From: an uncultured Clostridia bacterium
Lineage (GTDB): Bacteria > Bacillota > Clostridia > Oscillospirales > Ruminococcaceae
Direction: 5' to 3'
DNA: 14,139 nucleotides
Assembly: GCA_945931735.1 (NCBI GenBank)
Contig: CAMEPN010000013.1
Span: 1 to 14,139, forward strand
A program made the translations under genes and the position numbers. Positions 1 through 6,396 of this stretch are shown here, piece after piece (position 1 is the stretch's first letter; every line of letters starts with the position of its first letter). The notes below the pieces were generated by a model. That model saw only the letters and a program-made list of their open reading frames with translations, searched no databases and was not told the DNA's origin.

Positions 1-10
1 AATTGTATGT

Positions 11-38
11 AAGGGCGGAGCGTTCCGCCCTGTTTTTT
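11..38 (+). terminator. Rho-independent terminator of an upstream + strand gene
   Basis: The arms AGGGCGG and CCGCCCT enclose a short loop and are followed by six T residues on the + strand, so the signal fits transcription from the left edge of the window. On the minus strand the hairpin lies just past the galactokinase stop, but no good T-run follows there. It may still help end that transcript, since the two units converge. Confidence 0.75.
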
Positions 39-1287
39 ATCCCAAAACGACTTCTGTGCCGCCGATTGGGCGTACCGAAAGCACATGGCAGGAGCCTGCG
101 CCGAATATTCTGTCCATATTCATCTTAAACTGCTGGAGCGACTCGAGCGGAACAAACGCCTGTATCGTCCCCGCGAAGCCGCCGCCGTGAACTCTGCACG
201 CGCCCTTTCTGTGGAGCGTGTTTTCGGCAATGTTGAGCGCAATGCTGAGGCACTGGTTCTTGACGTCGGAGTTTGCGTAGATGTTCTGGAGGTACTTGAA
301 CGAGGAGTCGCCGCTCTCTTTTACGGAGGAGAGGAAGTCCTCGAAGCAGCCCGATTTCAGCGCGTGAACGACCTTTTCCACGCGGTCGTTTTCATGGAAG
401 AAATGTATGGAGCGTAGCACCGCCCTGTCCCCGAACTCGCGGCGAAGCTCGTTCATGTTGAGGATAATGTCCTCGAGGGAGAGCTGGCGCAGATTATCGC
501 AGTCAAAGAAATGCGCGACTGCCTTCATTTCCGCAGGAATAGACGCATATTCATCGGTGAGGTCCGCGTGGTCGCCCTTTGCGTCGACTATGCAGAGCGC
601 ATGACCGTGCTCCTCGAAATTAAAGGGAATGCTCTCGATAACGGGGGACTCGGTGTCGCGGAAATCAATAGCGACGAACCCTCCGACGGAGGACGCCATC
701 TGATCCATCAGACCCGAGGGCTTGCCGAAGTAGACGTTCTCGGCGTACTGCGCTATCTGCGCAATTCTCGGCGCGGATATCTGCCCGTCGTTGAAGAGGT
801 GGGAAAGTATTGTTCCCGTAAGCACCTCGAACGCCGCCGAGGAGGAAAGTCCCGAGCCTTTCATTACGTTTGAGGTGGTGTAGGCGCGGAAGCCGCCTAT
901 TTTGTAGCCGTGCTTGACGAAGCCGCCCGCAACGCCGCGTATGAGAGAAGCGGAGGTGTTCTTTTCCTCGGGACGTACCTCAAGCGAGGACAGGTCGATC
1001 TTATCCTCGGGGAAGCCCTCGGATTTGATGGTTATGCAGTTGTCGTCGGTAAGCTCGACCACTGCGATAACGTCGAGGTCAACGCTTGCCGCGAACACCT
1101 TGCCGTTGTTGTGGTCGGTATGGTTTCCGCATATCTCGGTGCGCCCGGGGGCAGAGAAGAAGCGGTGCTCGCCGAGTGATCCGAAATACTCGGCGAACGC
1201 GCTTTCCGCCTTGTGGTAGCGCTCTTTCTGCGCCCCGAGCTGGCTGTCGGGGTAAATGTCCTTGAGTGTTGATACGATGGGTTTCAT
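37..1287 (-). CDS. galK: Galactokinase (GHMP kinase family)
   Basis: Cytosolic enzyme that phosphorylates alpha-D-galactose at C1 with ATP, the first committed step of the Leloir pathway. All family landmarks are visible: the sugar-binding signature at residues 48-62 in the GRTEICGNHTDH form common in clostridia, the GHMP ATP-binding loop GSGLSSSAA near residue 145, the catalytic Asp in SGLMDQMASS, and the C-terminal HGGGFAGT motif. Length is about 416 residues, slightly longer than the usual 390-400. I chose the ATG at 1287 because AAAGGAAAGG sits about 7 bases upstream; an in-frame ATG at 1317 would add ten residues but lacks as good a site. It begins 58 bases after the rodA-like stop, with no terminator between, so the two are probably co-transcribed. 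No galT or galE is in view. Confidence 0.93.
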   Translation of the reverse strand: MKPIVSTLKDIYPDSQLGAQKERYHKAESAFAEYFGSLGEHRFFSAPGRTEICGNHTDHNNGKVFAASVDLDVIAVVELTDDNCITIKSEGFPEDKIDLSSLEVRPEEKNTSASLIRGVAGGFVKHGYKIGGFRAYTTSNVMKGSGLSSSAAFEVLTGTILSHLFNDGQISAPRIAQIAQYAENVYFGKPSGLMDQMASSVGGFVAIDFRDTESPVIESIPFNFEEHGHALCIVDAKGDHADLTDEYASIPAEMKAVAHFFDCDNLRQLSLEDIILNMNELRREFGDRAVLRSIHFFHENDRVEKVVHALKSGCFEDFLSSVKESGDSSFKYLQNIYANSDVKNQCLSIALNIAENTLHRKGACRVHGGGFAGTIQAFVPLESLQQFKMNMDRIFGAGSCHVLSVRPIGGTEVVLG

Positions 1288-1345
1288 AAGATGACCTTTC
1301 CTTTGTTCGTCATTCATTAACAGGTTAAACCTGCGGGTTACTTAG

Positions 1346-2485
1346 TCAGTCCTTTTCTGTGTAGAACATATGCTTTGCCTTTTCCTTGTGGGTGGAAACG
1401 CTTAGCACAAGCCCTATGGAGGCGTACATCATTATCATGGAGGTACCGCCCGTGCTGATAAACGGCAGCGGGATACCGATAACGGGAATTACCGACAGCA
1501 CCATGCCGATGTTGATTATGCAGTGGAATGTGACCATAGCGAAAACGCCCGTGCATATAAGCTTTCCGAGCATATCGCAGGCGGCGGAGGCGTTGGACAG
1601 CAGCTTAAGGCATAGCACCGTCAGCGTGATAACGACCGCCATGCAGCCGATGAACCCGAGCGTCATGCCGATATACGAGAACACGAAGTCGTTGTATATT
1701 TCGGGGACATAGGTGTAGCTGTCCGAATGGAAGCCAAGCCCCGTGAGCTGACCCGAGCCGAGCGCTATCGTGCCGTTGTACTGCTGCATATATGCGTCGA
1801 GCCGCTCCTGCTCCTGAAGCTCCTTGTCAAACAGCATGAGAATGCGTATCCTGTGGTGGTCGCCCATAATGTAGTTCCACGCCACATAGAGTATCGGCGG
1901 GACTGCTGCTGCGGAAACAAGAATATATTTCCATGAAATTCCCGCAGCGAAGAGCATACACAGGAAAATAAACAGGAACACAAGCGCGGAGCCTGCGTCG
2001 CCCTGTATGATTATGAGCGCGACGGGGAACAGCCCGTGAACGCACAGCAGAAGCAGGTGCGGAAGGCTGTTTATTTTATCGCCGAGCTTAACTATATGAG
2101 TTGACAGCGTGAGGATAAACGCAAGCTTGAGTATCTCCGACGGCTGTATTGTAAACGCCCCGAGATCCAGCCACGCGATATCGTCGTCGCGCTGTATTGC
2201 GAGCGGGGTGAACAGCAGAAATTGCAGTATAAGCGCCGCAGGAGCATAGATATACCACACCTTTGACATGAACTTATAGTCTATCATGCCGATAAGCAGC
2301 GCGGCAACAAAGCCGATAACAGCGGAATAAAGCTGCGTTTCATAGACCTTGACGCCGATGAAGCCGTTTTCGTACATGGAATACACGAGAATGATGTCAA
2401 AAACAGTCAGAGCAGCGCAGATGAGCGGAAGAATTTTGTCCAGCCGCTTGAAATATCCGCCGAGAAATTTTAAAACAGTTTTCAT
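1346..2485 (-). CDS. rodA: SEDS-family peptidoglycan polymerase, RodA/FtsW-like
   Basis: Polytopic membrane protein of 379 residues, usual for RodA/FtsW/SpoVE. This family polymerises lipid II into glycan strands, working with a class B penicillin-binding protein. Visible family motifs in order are QPSEILKLA near residue 117, the QGDAGSALVF segment carrying the conserved Asp near 162, the ALGSGQLTGLGF segment near 241, NDFVFSYIGMTLGFIG near 265, and the C-terminal PFISTGGTSM loop (canonical PFxSYGGSS). RodA rather than FtsW is favoured by the overall pattern and by the absence of division genes nearby, but the subfamily cannot be settled here, so the symbol is tentative. A GGGAG site lies 4 bases before the ATG, and a consensus promoter lies just upstream. 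The downstream neighbour is galK, an unusual partner. Confidence 0.88.
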   Translation of the reverse strand: MKTVLKFLGGYFKRLDKILPLICAALTVFDIILVYSMYENGFIGVKVYETQLYSAVIGFVAALLIGMIDYKFMSKVWYIYAPAALILQFLLFTPLAIQRDDDIAWLDLGAFTIQPSEILKLAFILTLSTHIVKLGDKINSLPHLLLLCVHGLFPVALIIIQGDAGSALVFLFIFLCMLFAAGISWKYILVSAAAVPPILYVAWNYIMGDHHRIRILMLFDKELQEQERLDAYMQQYNGTIALGSGQLTGLGFHSDSYTYVPEIYNDFVFSYIGMTLGFIGCMAVVITLTVLCLKLLSNASAACDMLGKLICTGVFAMVTFHCIINIGMVLSVIPVIGIPLPFISTGGTSMIMMYASIGLVLSVSTHKEKAKHMFYTEKD

Positions 2486-2526
2486 TTCGCTCCCGATTAA
2501 ACAGAAATTAAACCCTATACATCAAT

Positions 2527-2555
2527 ATTATAAACCATTTTTTCCGAGTTTGCAA
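2527..2555 (-). promoter_or_regulatory. Sigma-A type promoter for the rodA-galK unit
   Basis: On the minus strand there is TTGCAA (2550-2555), a 17-base spacer, and a perfect TATAAT (2527-2532). Transcription would begin near 2520, about 35 bases before the rodA-like ATG. Confidence 0.85.
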
Positions 2556-2605
2556 TAGAAAGTCGAGGTAAAAAAAACGTTAAATGAAAATTCGCCAAAA
2601 ATGAT

Positions 2606-2643
2606 AAAAAGCCGAGGATTTATTAAAAATCTTCGGCTTTTTT
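2606..2643 (-). terminator. Terminator of the degenerate GGDEF/EAL gene
   Basis: The arms GCCGAGGATT (2611-2620) and AATCTTCGGC (2628-2637) pair over ten positions with one mismatch or wobble. The hairpin is flanked by A-runs and T-runs on both sides, so it can work in either direction. It lies about 35 bases past the stop of the minus-strand gene ending at 2675 and isolates that gene from rodA. Confidence 0.85.
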
Positions 2644-2674
2644 AACAATAATGTGACGGGCTGGGACGCAAGCG

Positions 2675-5221
2675 TCATTTGCCCACGGCGGCGCCGCCTG
2701 CGACCAGCCTGCCGAGAAATTCGGTGGAATGGAGCGGTCTGCCGTTGAAAATTCCCTCGACGAGGTCGATGTCGAACTTTCTTACCTTGCCGAATATTTC
2801 GGCGTTGTCAACTCCGCGGATACATACGGAGATGTCCTTTTCGTGCGCAAGGTTTATTACGGAGCGCATGAACATATCGGAGATCGGGTCGCCCTTGAAG
2901 CGGTCGGCGCGTATTTTTACGGTCTTGACCGCGGGGTTGTGGAGCGGCGCGGTGGTGAAAAAGCTTTCGCCCATGTCGTCGGCGATGATGTTCACGCCTA
3001 TTTTCGCGAGCTGCTGGAGGAACATATTTCCCGTGTTTAGCGTGCCGGCGCTTTCGGACACGGAAATGCTGACGGCGGTCGGCGGGAGTGAGTATTCCAG
3101 CAGCGACCCGCGCAGCGCCTCGACGCAGGCGTCGGAGTTGAGAATATTTTCGGGTACGGCGTAGCTTACGCGGAAGTTCTCGAAGCCGTTCTCACGCACC
3201 GTCGCGCAGAATTCGCATATCCTGTCGATAACGTAGCGGTACATCTCGATAGAAAGCCCGAGCCTGTCGATTATGGGAAGGAACCTCTCGCGCGACACGA
3301 TGATGTCGTCGTTGCCCCAGAAGAGGTTTGCTTCGCAGCAGTGGAGGTCGCCGGAGTTTACGGCAAGTATCGGGGTGTACAGCAGGTAGAACCCGCGGAA
3401 CTCGTTCTCCGCTGCGTCGATGATAAGCTTTTTAACGCGGAGGTTATCGCTCAGCTGCTCCTCCAGCCCGTCGGAATAGAACACGGCGTCGCCGAGCCTG
3501 CGCTCCTTTGCAAGGCGGAGCGTCCTTGTCGCCGCCTTTATGCAGTCGAGGATATCCTCGGCGTCCTCGGGATATGTGGTAACTCCCGCGTAGATCTCGA
3601 GGTGGTGCTCGGTGTCCCTAAGGTACCAAGGCGAGCGGAATTTCGTTAGTATTGCCTGCGCGAGCTGGCGGGCTTCTTCAGCGTTGCAGCCCGTAAGGGT
3701 GATGAACAGAATATCGTTGCTGAAGCGGTAAACCTTTTTCTGCGAGGTGCAGGGTATGGCGGAGATGTATTCCGCAATGCTGCGGACAATGTCGTCGGCG
3801 TATTCGCAGCTGTAAATCTCGGAGATAGTCTTTAGGTTGGAAATTTCCGCCGAAATGACCGCGCCGCTCTGTCCGTCGGCGATAAGCGCCGCGAAGTCCT
3901 TTTCAAACATACTGCGGTTGGGGATATTGGTGGTGAAGTCGTAGTACGCGAGGCGGGCGAGGTGCTCCTGAGACTGCTCAAGCTCTGCCTCGATGATAGA
4001 CTTGTTTATTACGGTGGAGAGTATCTGCGTTATCGTTTTCAGCAGCTTTCTGCTGCGGTTGTTCCACTGATCGCTGTTCTTGGAGATGTATACGATAACG
4101 CCGCTTTTCTGCCCGTTTTTATAGGTCAGCGACATTGCGAAACTGCGGGTGCCGTTTTTGTTTGCGGAGATATTCTTCTCGTCGGCGAAAACGACGCTGC
4201 TGTAATCAAGCTCCTTTTCGACCGCTTCGTTGTATGTAAAGCCGGTCACCACGGGGAGCAGCATTCCGCTTTCGTCCCAGCGGTAGACCTTTGCCGACGC
4301 GCTCAGCCCAGAGTAAAACATGATGTCGTCAAGGCTGAAGTAGTCGCAGATAAGCGGGATAATGCCGCTGATGGAGGATTTTGTGTCGGGGCTTTGGAGA
4401 ATGAGGGAATAGATGTTGTTTATCAGTATCTGATCCTCAAAATTCTGCCCGAGCATTTTATTGGCGTTCTGTGAGTTATCCATCTCCTCGCCGAGCACGA
4501 CGTAGGAGTTCGCTATGCCCGATACGGTCTTTACCATGGTTTCGAGGAGCTGCGCGTTTGAGTCGACTGCTTCCTGCGATTCGCCCGCAATGACCCATGC
4601 CGCGACTGGCTGATGCTTCACGCGGATATTCTTCTTGCGCTGGTAGCTCATTTTGTTGAGGTTGGCGCGTTTATCCTGTCCCGAGGCGGCTGCAATGACC
4701 TTTCCGTCCGGGTCGACTATCGCGGAGAAAAGTCCCTTTATATGTGCGAACGGCTGCTGTATCCGCACGAGATAATCCTCGCCGAGGATATCTATGAGCG
4801 GGGGAGTGTTCTGCGCGGAGGTAAGGGAGTGCCTGCTCTTGCTGCGGTAGCGCGCCATGACCGCGTCGTCGCCGTCACAGTCGAGGTAAGCAGAAACATC
4901 GAACATCATGCCGTCCAGCTCGGACAGCATACCGTCGGCGGTGCGCTGCGCCGTGGCGGAGATGAAGTACCATTTATATTCGCCGTCGGTCATAATGCGC
5001 GCGTGGACGCGAAGCTCGTTTTCGGAGCCGTTTACAATCTCGTTTATTACCTCGCAGAACGGCTGATAGTCGTCGGGGTGAATTATTTCTCCCATCTGCA
5101 CCGTATTTTCGGCGGAGAACGGATTTGGCGCGGAAAGAAATTCAACGGGCAAGCCCGGTCTGAAACGCATTGAGAATGCCGCATTGCCGCTGCCTGAAAT
5201 CGCTTGTTCAAGTTTCGTCAA
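2675..5221 (-). CDS. PAS-sensor-GAF protein with degenerate GGDEF and EAL domains
   Basis: Soluble protein of about 848 residues in the c-di-GMP protein superfamily. Order of parts: PAS_3-like fold at about 1-115 (IHPDDY, then a GEYKWYFISATA strand), a second sensor-like region at about 140-240 of uncertain family, a GAF-like domain at about 265-400, a GGDEF-type domain at about 415-575, and an EAL-type domain at about 585-840. The GGDEF signature is replaced by SNDIL at 501-505, so cyclase activity is not expected. In the EAL domain the first Glu survives (E630 in EAN) and DDMG is at 748-751. However, the Asn motif, the LELTES Glu, the AEGVE Glu and the final QGY motif are changed, so hydrolysis is also unlikely. 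It may be a c-di-GMP sensor or a scaffold. The start is TTG at 5221, five bases after GAGGTGG; a GTG at 5230 overlaps that site. Confidence 0.85.
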   Translation of the reverse strand: MTKLEQAISGSGNAAFSMRFRPGLPVEFLSAPNPFSAENTVQMGEIIHPDDYQPFCEVINEIVNGSENELRVHARIMTDGEYKWYFISATAQRTADGMLSELDGMMFDVSAYLDCDGDDAVMARYRSKSRHSLTSAQNTPPLIDILGEDYLVRIQQPFAHIKGLFSAIVDPDGKVIAAASGQDKRANLNKMSYQRKKNIRVKHQPVAAWVIAGESQEAVDSNAQLLETMVKTVSGIANSYVVLGEEMDNSQNANKMLGQNFEDQILINNIYSLILQSPDTKSSISGIIPLICDYFSLDDIMFYSGLSASAKVYRWDESGMLLPVVTGFTYNEAVEKELDYSSVVFADEKNISANKNGTRSFAMSLTYKNGQKSGVIVYISKNSDQWNNRSRKLLKTITQILSTVINKSIIEAELEQSQEHLARLAYYDFTTNIPNRSMFEKDFAALIADGQSGAVISAEISNLKTISEIYSCEYADDIVRSIAEYISAIPCTSQKKVYRFSNDILFITLTGCNAEEARQLAQAILTKFRSPWYLRDTEHHLEIYAGVTTYPEDAEDILDCIKAATRTLRLAKERRLGDAVFYSDGLEEQLSDNLRVKKLIIDAAENEFRGFYLLYTPILAVNSGDLHCCEANLFWGNDDIIVSRERFLPIIDRLGLSIEMYRYVIDRICEFCATVRENGFENFRVSYAVPENILNSDACVEALRGSLLEYSLPPTAVSISVSESAGTLNTGNMFLQQLAKIGVNIIADDMGESFFTTAPLHNPAVKTVKIRADRFKGDPISDMFMRSVINLAHEKDISVCIRGVDNAEIFGKVRKFDIDLVEGIFNGRPLHSTEFLGRLVAGGAAVGK

Positions 5222-5263
5222 GAAAACCACCTCGTTTATTAATGTCGCAGCCGTGGCAATAAT

Positions 5264-5291
5264 TGTATATTTTGCGTTAATTTCTTAACAA
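5264..5291 (-). promoter_or_regulatory. Probable promoter of the degenerate GGDEF/EAL gene
   Basis: On the minus strand there is TTGTTA (5286-5291), a 16-base spacer and TATACA (5264-5269), about 40 bases before the TTG start. It is a moderate match, and an inverted repeat abuts its upstream edge. Confidence 0.55.
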
Positions 5292-5293
5292 TT

Positions 5294-5326
5294 GGAAGCG
5301 TATATTGTTGTTTCAAAATCGCTTCC
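5294..5326. repeat. Inverted repeat upstream of the GGDEF/EAL promoter
   Basis: GGAAGCG (5294-5300) and CGCTTCC (5320-5326) form a perfect 7-base inverted repeat with a 19-base gap. It starts two bases beyond the -35 box of the minus-strand promoter. An activator or repressor site is a reasonable guess; no regulator can be named. Confidence 0.5.
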
Positions 5327-5371
5327 TATATGTATTTTAACATAAAATTTTCAACTTTGCAAGTGCTTTTT

Positions 5372-5391
5372 GTGATTTTTATAAAATTCAC
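5372..5391. repeat. Near-perfect 20-base AT-rich dyad
   Basis: The segment reads GTGATTTTTATAAAATTCAC, which equals its own reverse complement except at one symmetric pair of positions. It lies between the divergent minus-strand promoter and the leader of the Asn/Gln-rich gene. Its symmetry fits a dimeric repressor site, but AT-rich DNA gives such dyads by chance. Confidence 0.35.
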
Positions 5392-5433
5392 GAAATTTTC
5401 ATATTCATTTGTCGGAAACGCCGCGCACGGGCA

Positions 5434-5463
5434 TTGACAATCTTGCGGCAGAGTCTGCATATT
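5434..5463 (+). promoter_or_regulatory. Possible promoter of the Asn/Gln-rich small gene
   Basis: A perfect TTGACA (5434-5439) is followed after 18 bases by CATATT (5458-5463), a 4-of-6 match to the -10 box. The -35 is strong and the -10 weak, which would suit a gene that needs an activator or a special growth state. If used, the leader is about 80 bases long. Confidence 0.4.
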
Positions 5464-5535
5464 TTCCGTCGGTCTGCGCAAAATAACCCTGCGGCAGAAA
5501 TTGCCGAAAAAACGTGAAACATTCATATAGTTCAC
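5443..5535 (+). promoter_or_regulatory. Structured leader before the Asn/Gln-rich gene
   Basis: TTGCGGCAGA (5443-5452) can pair with TCTGCGCAA (5473-5481), with one bulged G. A second copy of TGCGGCAGA at 5490-5498 can pair with the same TCTGC, so the two pairings exclude each other. CGGCA/TGCCG (5492-5506) and GTGAA/TTCAC (5514-5535) give two more short hairpins, the last one directly before the ribosome binding site. No known riboswitch class is recognised. Part of this region overlaps the proposed promoter, so the first arm is transcribed only if transcription starts further upstream. Confidence 0.3.
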
Positions 5536-5548
5536 AGGAGGAACCAAA

Positions 5549-5677
5549 ATGTCCAATCAGAATAATCAGAACAATCGTCAGCAGAACAACCAGCAGAACC
5601 AGAACAACCAGAACAATCAGCAGAACCAGCAGAATCAGAACAATCAGCAGAACAACCAGCAGAACCGCAGCAGATAA
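5549..5677 (+). CDS. 42-residue Asn/Gln-rich low-complexity protein
   Basis: Unrecognised small protein. It starts MSNQNNQNNRQQNN, continues as an irregular mix of QNN, QQN and QQNN blocks, and ends NRSR. Nineteen Asn and seventeen Gln make 36 of 42 residues, with three Arg, two Ser and no acidic, aromatic or hydrophobic residue after the initiator Met. All seventeen Gln codons are CAG, while Asn uses both AAC and AAT. A perfect AGGAGG (5536-5541) stands 7 bases before the ATG, and a hairpin with a T-rich tail follows the stop, so the frame is framed as a gene and not just a repeat. The other + frame gives Arg/Thr-rich text and the antisense frames a Leu/Val run; neither has a ribosome site. 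The composition recalls gamma-type spore proteins and prion-like segments, but none of the gamma-SASP repeat motifs is present. Function unknown. Confidence 0.72.
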   Translation: MSNQNNQNNRQQNNQQNQNNQNNQQNQQNQNNQQNNQQNRSR

Positions 5678-5691
5678 TCGCGGCAAATGCG

Positions 5692-5727
5692 CGGGCGGGA
5701 ATATCCTGCCCGTTACATATTTTCTAT
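5692..5727 (+). terminator. Probable terminator of the Asn/Gln-rich gene
   Basis: CGGGCGGGA (5692-5700) and TCCTGCCCG (5704-5712) pair over nine positions with one G-U pair and a three-base loop, followed by a T-rich stretch. It lies 15 bases past the stop and ends where the next promoter begins. Confidence 0.65.
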
Positions 5728-5755
5728 TGACATAAAACCTCAAACGGGTTATAAT
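5727..5755 (+). promoter_or_regulatory. Consensus sigma-A promoter for the DUF308-GH3 operon
   Basis: A perfect TTGACA (5727-5732), a 17-base spacer and a perfect TATAAT (5750-5755). Transcription would start near 5762, giving a leader of about 29 bases. This is the strongest-looking mRNA promoter in the window. Confidence 0.92.
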
Positions 5756-5790
5756 AAAGTAAATAATACTTTATTACGGAGGTAATCGCA

Positions 5791-6378
5791 ATGGATGCCG
5801 AAAAACTCAAAGGTATGAGAAAAAACCTTGTCATCATGTCTATGCTGGAGCTTGTGGGCGGACTTTTCATGATAATCTGCAACGCGTATTCCCTTGAAAC
5901 GGTCGTGAAAGTTTTGGGGATAATCGCGGCGGCATACGGACTGGTGAGCCTGCTCGTATGGCTCGCTAAAAAGGAAAAGCAGAACGGCGCGGCGGTCATT
6001 ATCACCGCGATACTCGGCGTTGTTGCGGGCGCGGCTCTTATTTTCCTTACGGAATATGTCATGTCGGTGTTCACTATCATTGCGGGCGTTATTTCCGCGG
6101 TGCTTGGCATCGTGAAAATACCCAATATGTTCGCGATAAAAAAGGGCGGGTACAGCAGGTGGTACATAATGCTCATTCCCATCGCGCTGACCGTTGCCGC
6201 GGGTATAGTTATCGGGCTTAACCCGTATAATTCCGACCAGATTACTGCGATAATCATAGGCGTATCGCTCATACTGTGCTGCGCGGCGGACATTATCGGA
6301 ACAGCGGGCGCCGGCGCGGCTGCAAAGGAGCTTATCATTGACGCGGAGGGCACGGAAAATCCCCCCGCGGAAAAGTAA
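5791..6378 (+). CDS. DUF308/HdeD-like membrane protein
   Basis: Small integral membrane protein of 195 residues. A charged N-terminus (MDAEKLKGMRKN) is followed by about six hydrophobic segments arranged as three pairs, at roughly 13-30, 38-57, 66-83, 88-107, 126-144 and 151-175, then a charged soluble tail rich in Glu. This paired-helix pattern with Gly/Ala-rich helices is that of the DUF308 family, whose best known member is HdeD of the enterobacterial acid-resistance region; molecular function in Firmicutes is not established. GGAGG is 8 bases before the ATG, which lies 36 bases past the -10 box. The GH3 gene begins 18 bases after its stop, so the two are almost certainly one operon. Whether the protein has any role in sugar use is inference from that position only. 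Confidence 0.8.
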   Translation: MDAEKLKGMRKNLVIMSMLELVGGLFMIICNAYSLETVVKVLGIIAAAYGLVSLLVWLAKKEKQNGAAVIITAILGVVAGAALIFLTEYVMSVFTIIAGVISAVLGIVKIPNMFAIKKGGYSRWYIMLIPIALTVAAGIVIGLNPYNSDQITAIIIGVSLILCCAADIIGTAGAGAAAKELIIDAEGTENPPAEK

Positions 6379-6396
6379 AAGGAAAGGGTACATACC

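Noticed and set aside
1288..1317. Galactokinase start at 1317
   Set aside because: The ATG at 1287 has AAAGGAAAGG at good spacing and gives the family's usual N-terminus.
5549..5677. CRISPR or tandem DNA repeat array
   Set aside because: The units are three- to six-base codon blocks in irregular order, with no spacers of constant size.
5514..5735. + strand frame rich in Arg, Thr and Ser over the same repeats
   Set aside because: Out of frame with the start that follows AGGAGG, with no RBS of its own.
5405..5743. Minus-strand frame with a long Leu/Val/Ile run that looks like membrane helices
   Set aside because: It is the antisense of the CAG/AAC repeats: Gln and Asn codons reversed give Leu, Val and Ile. 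It lacks an RBS, while the + strand frame has AGGAGG and a terminator.
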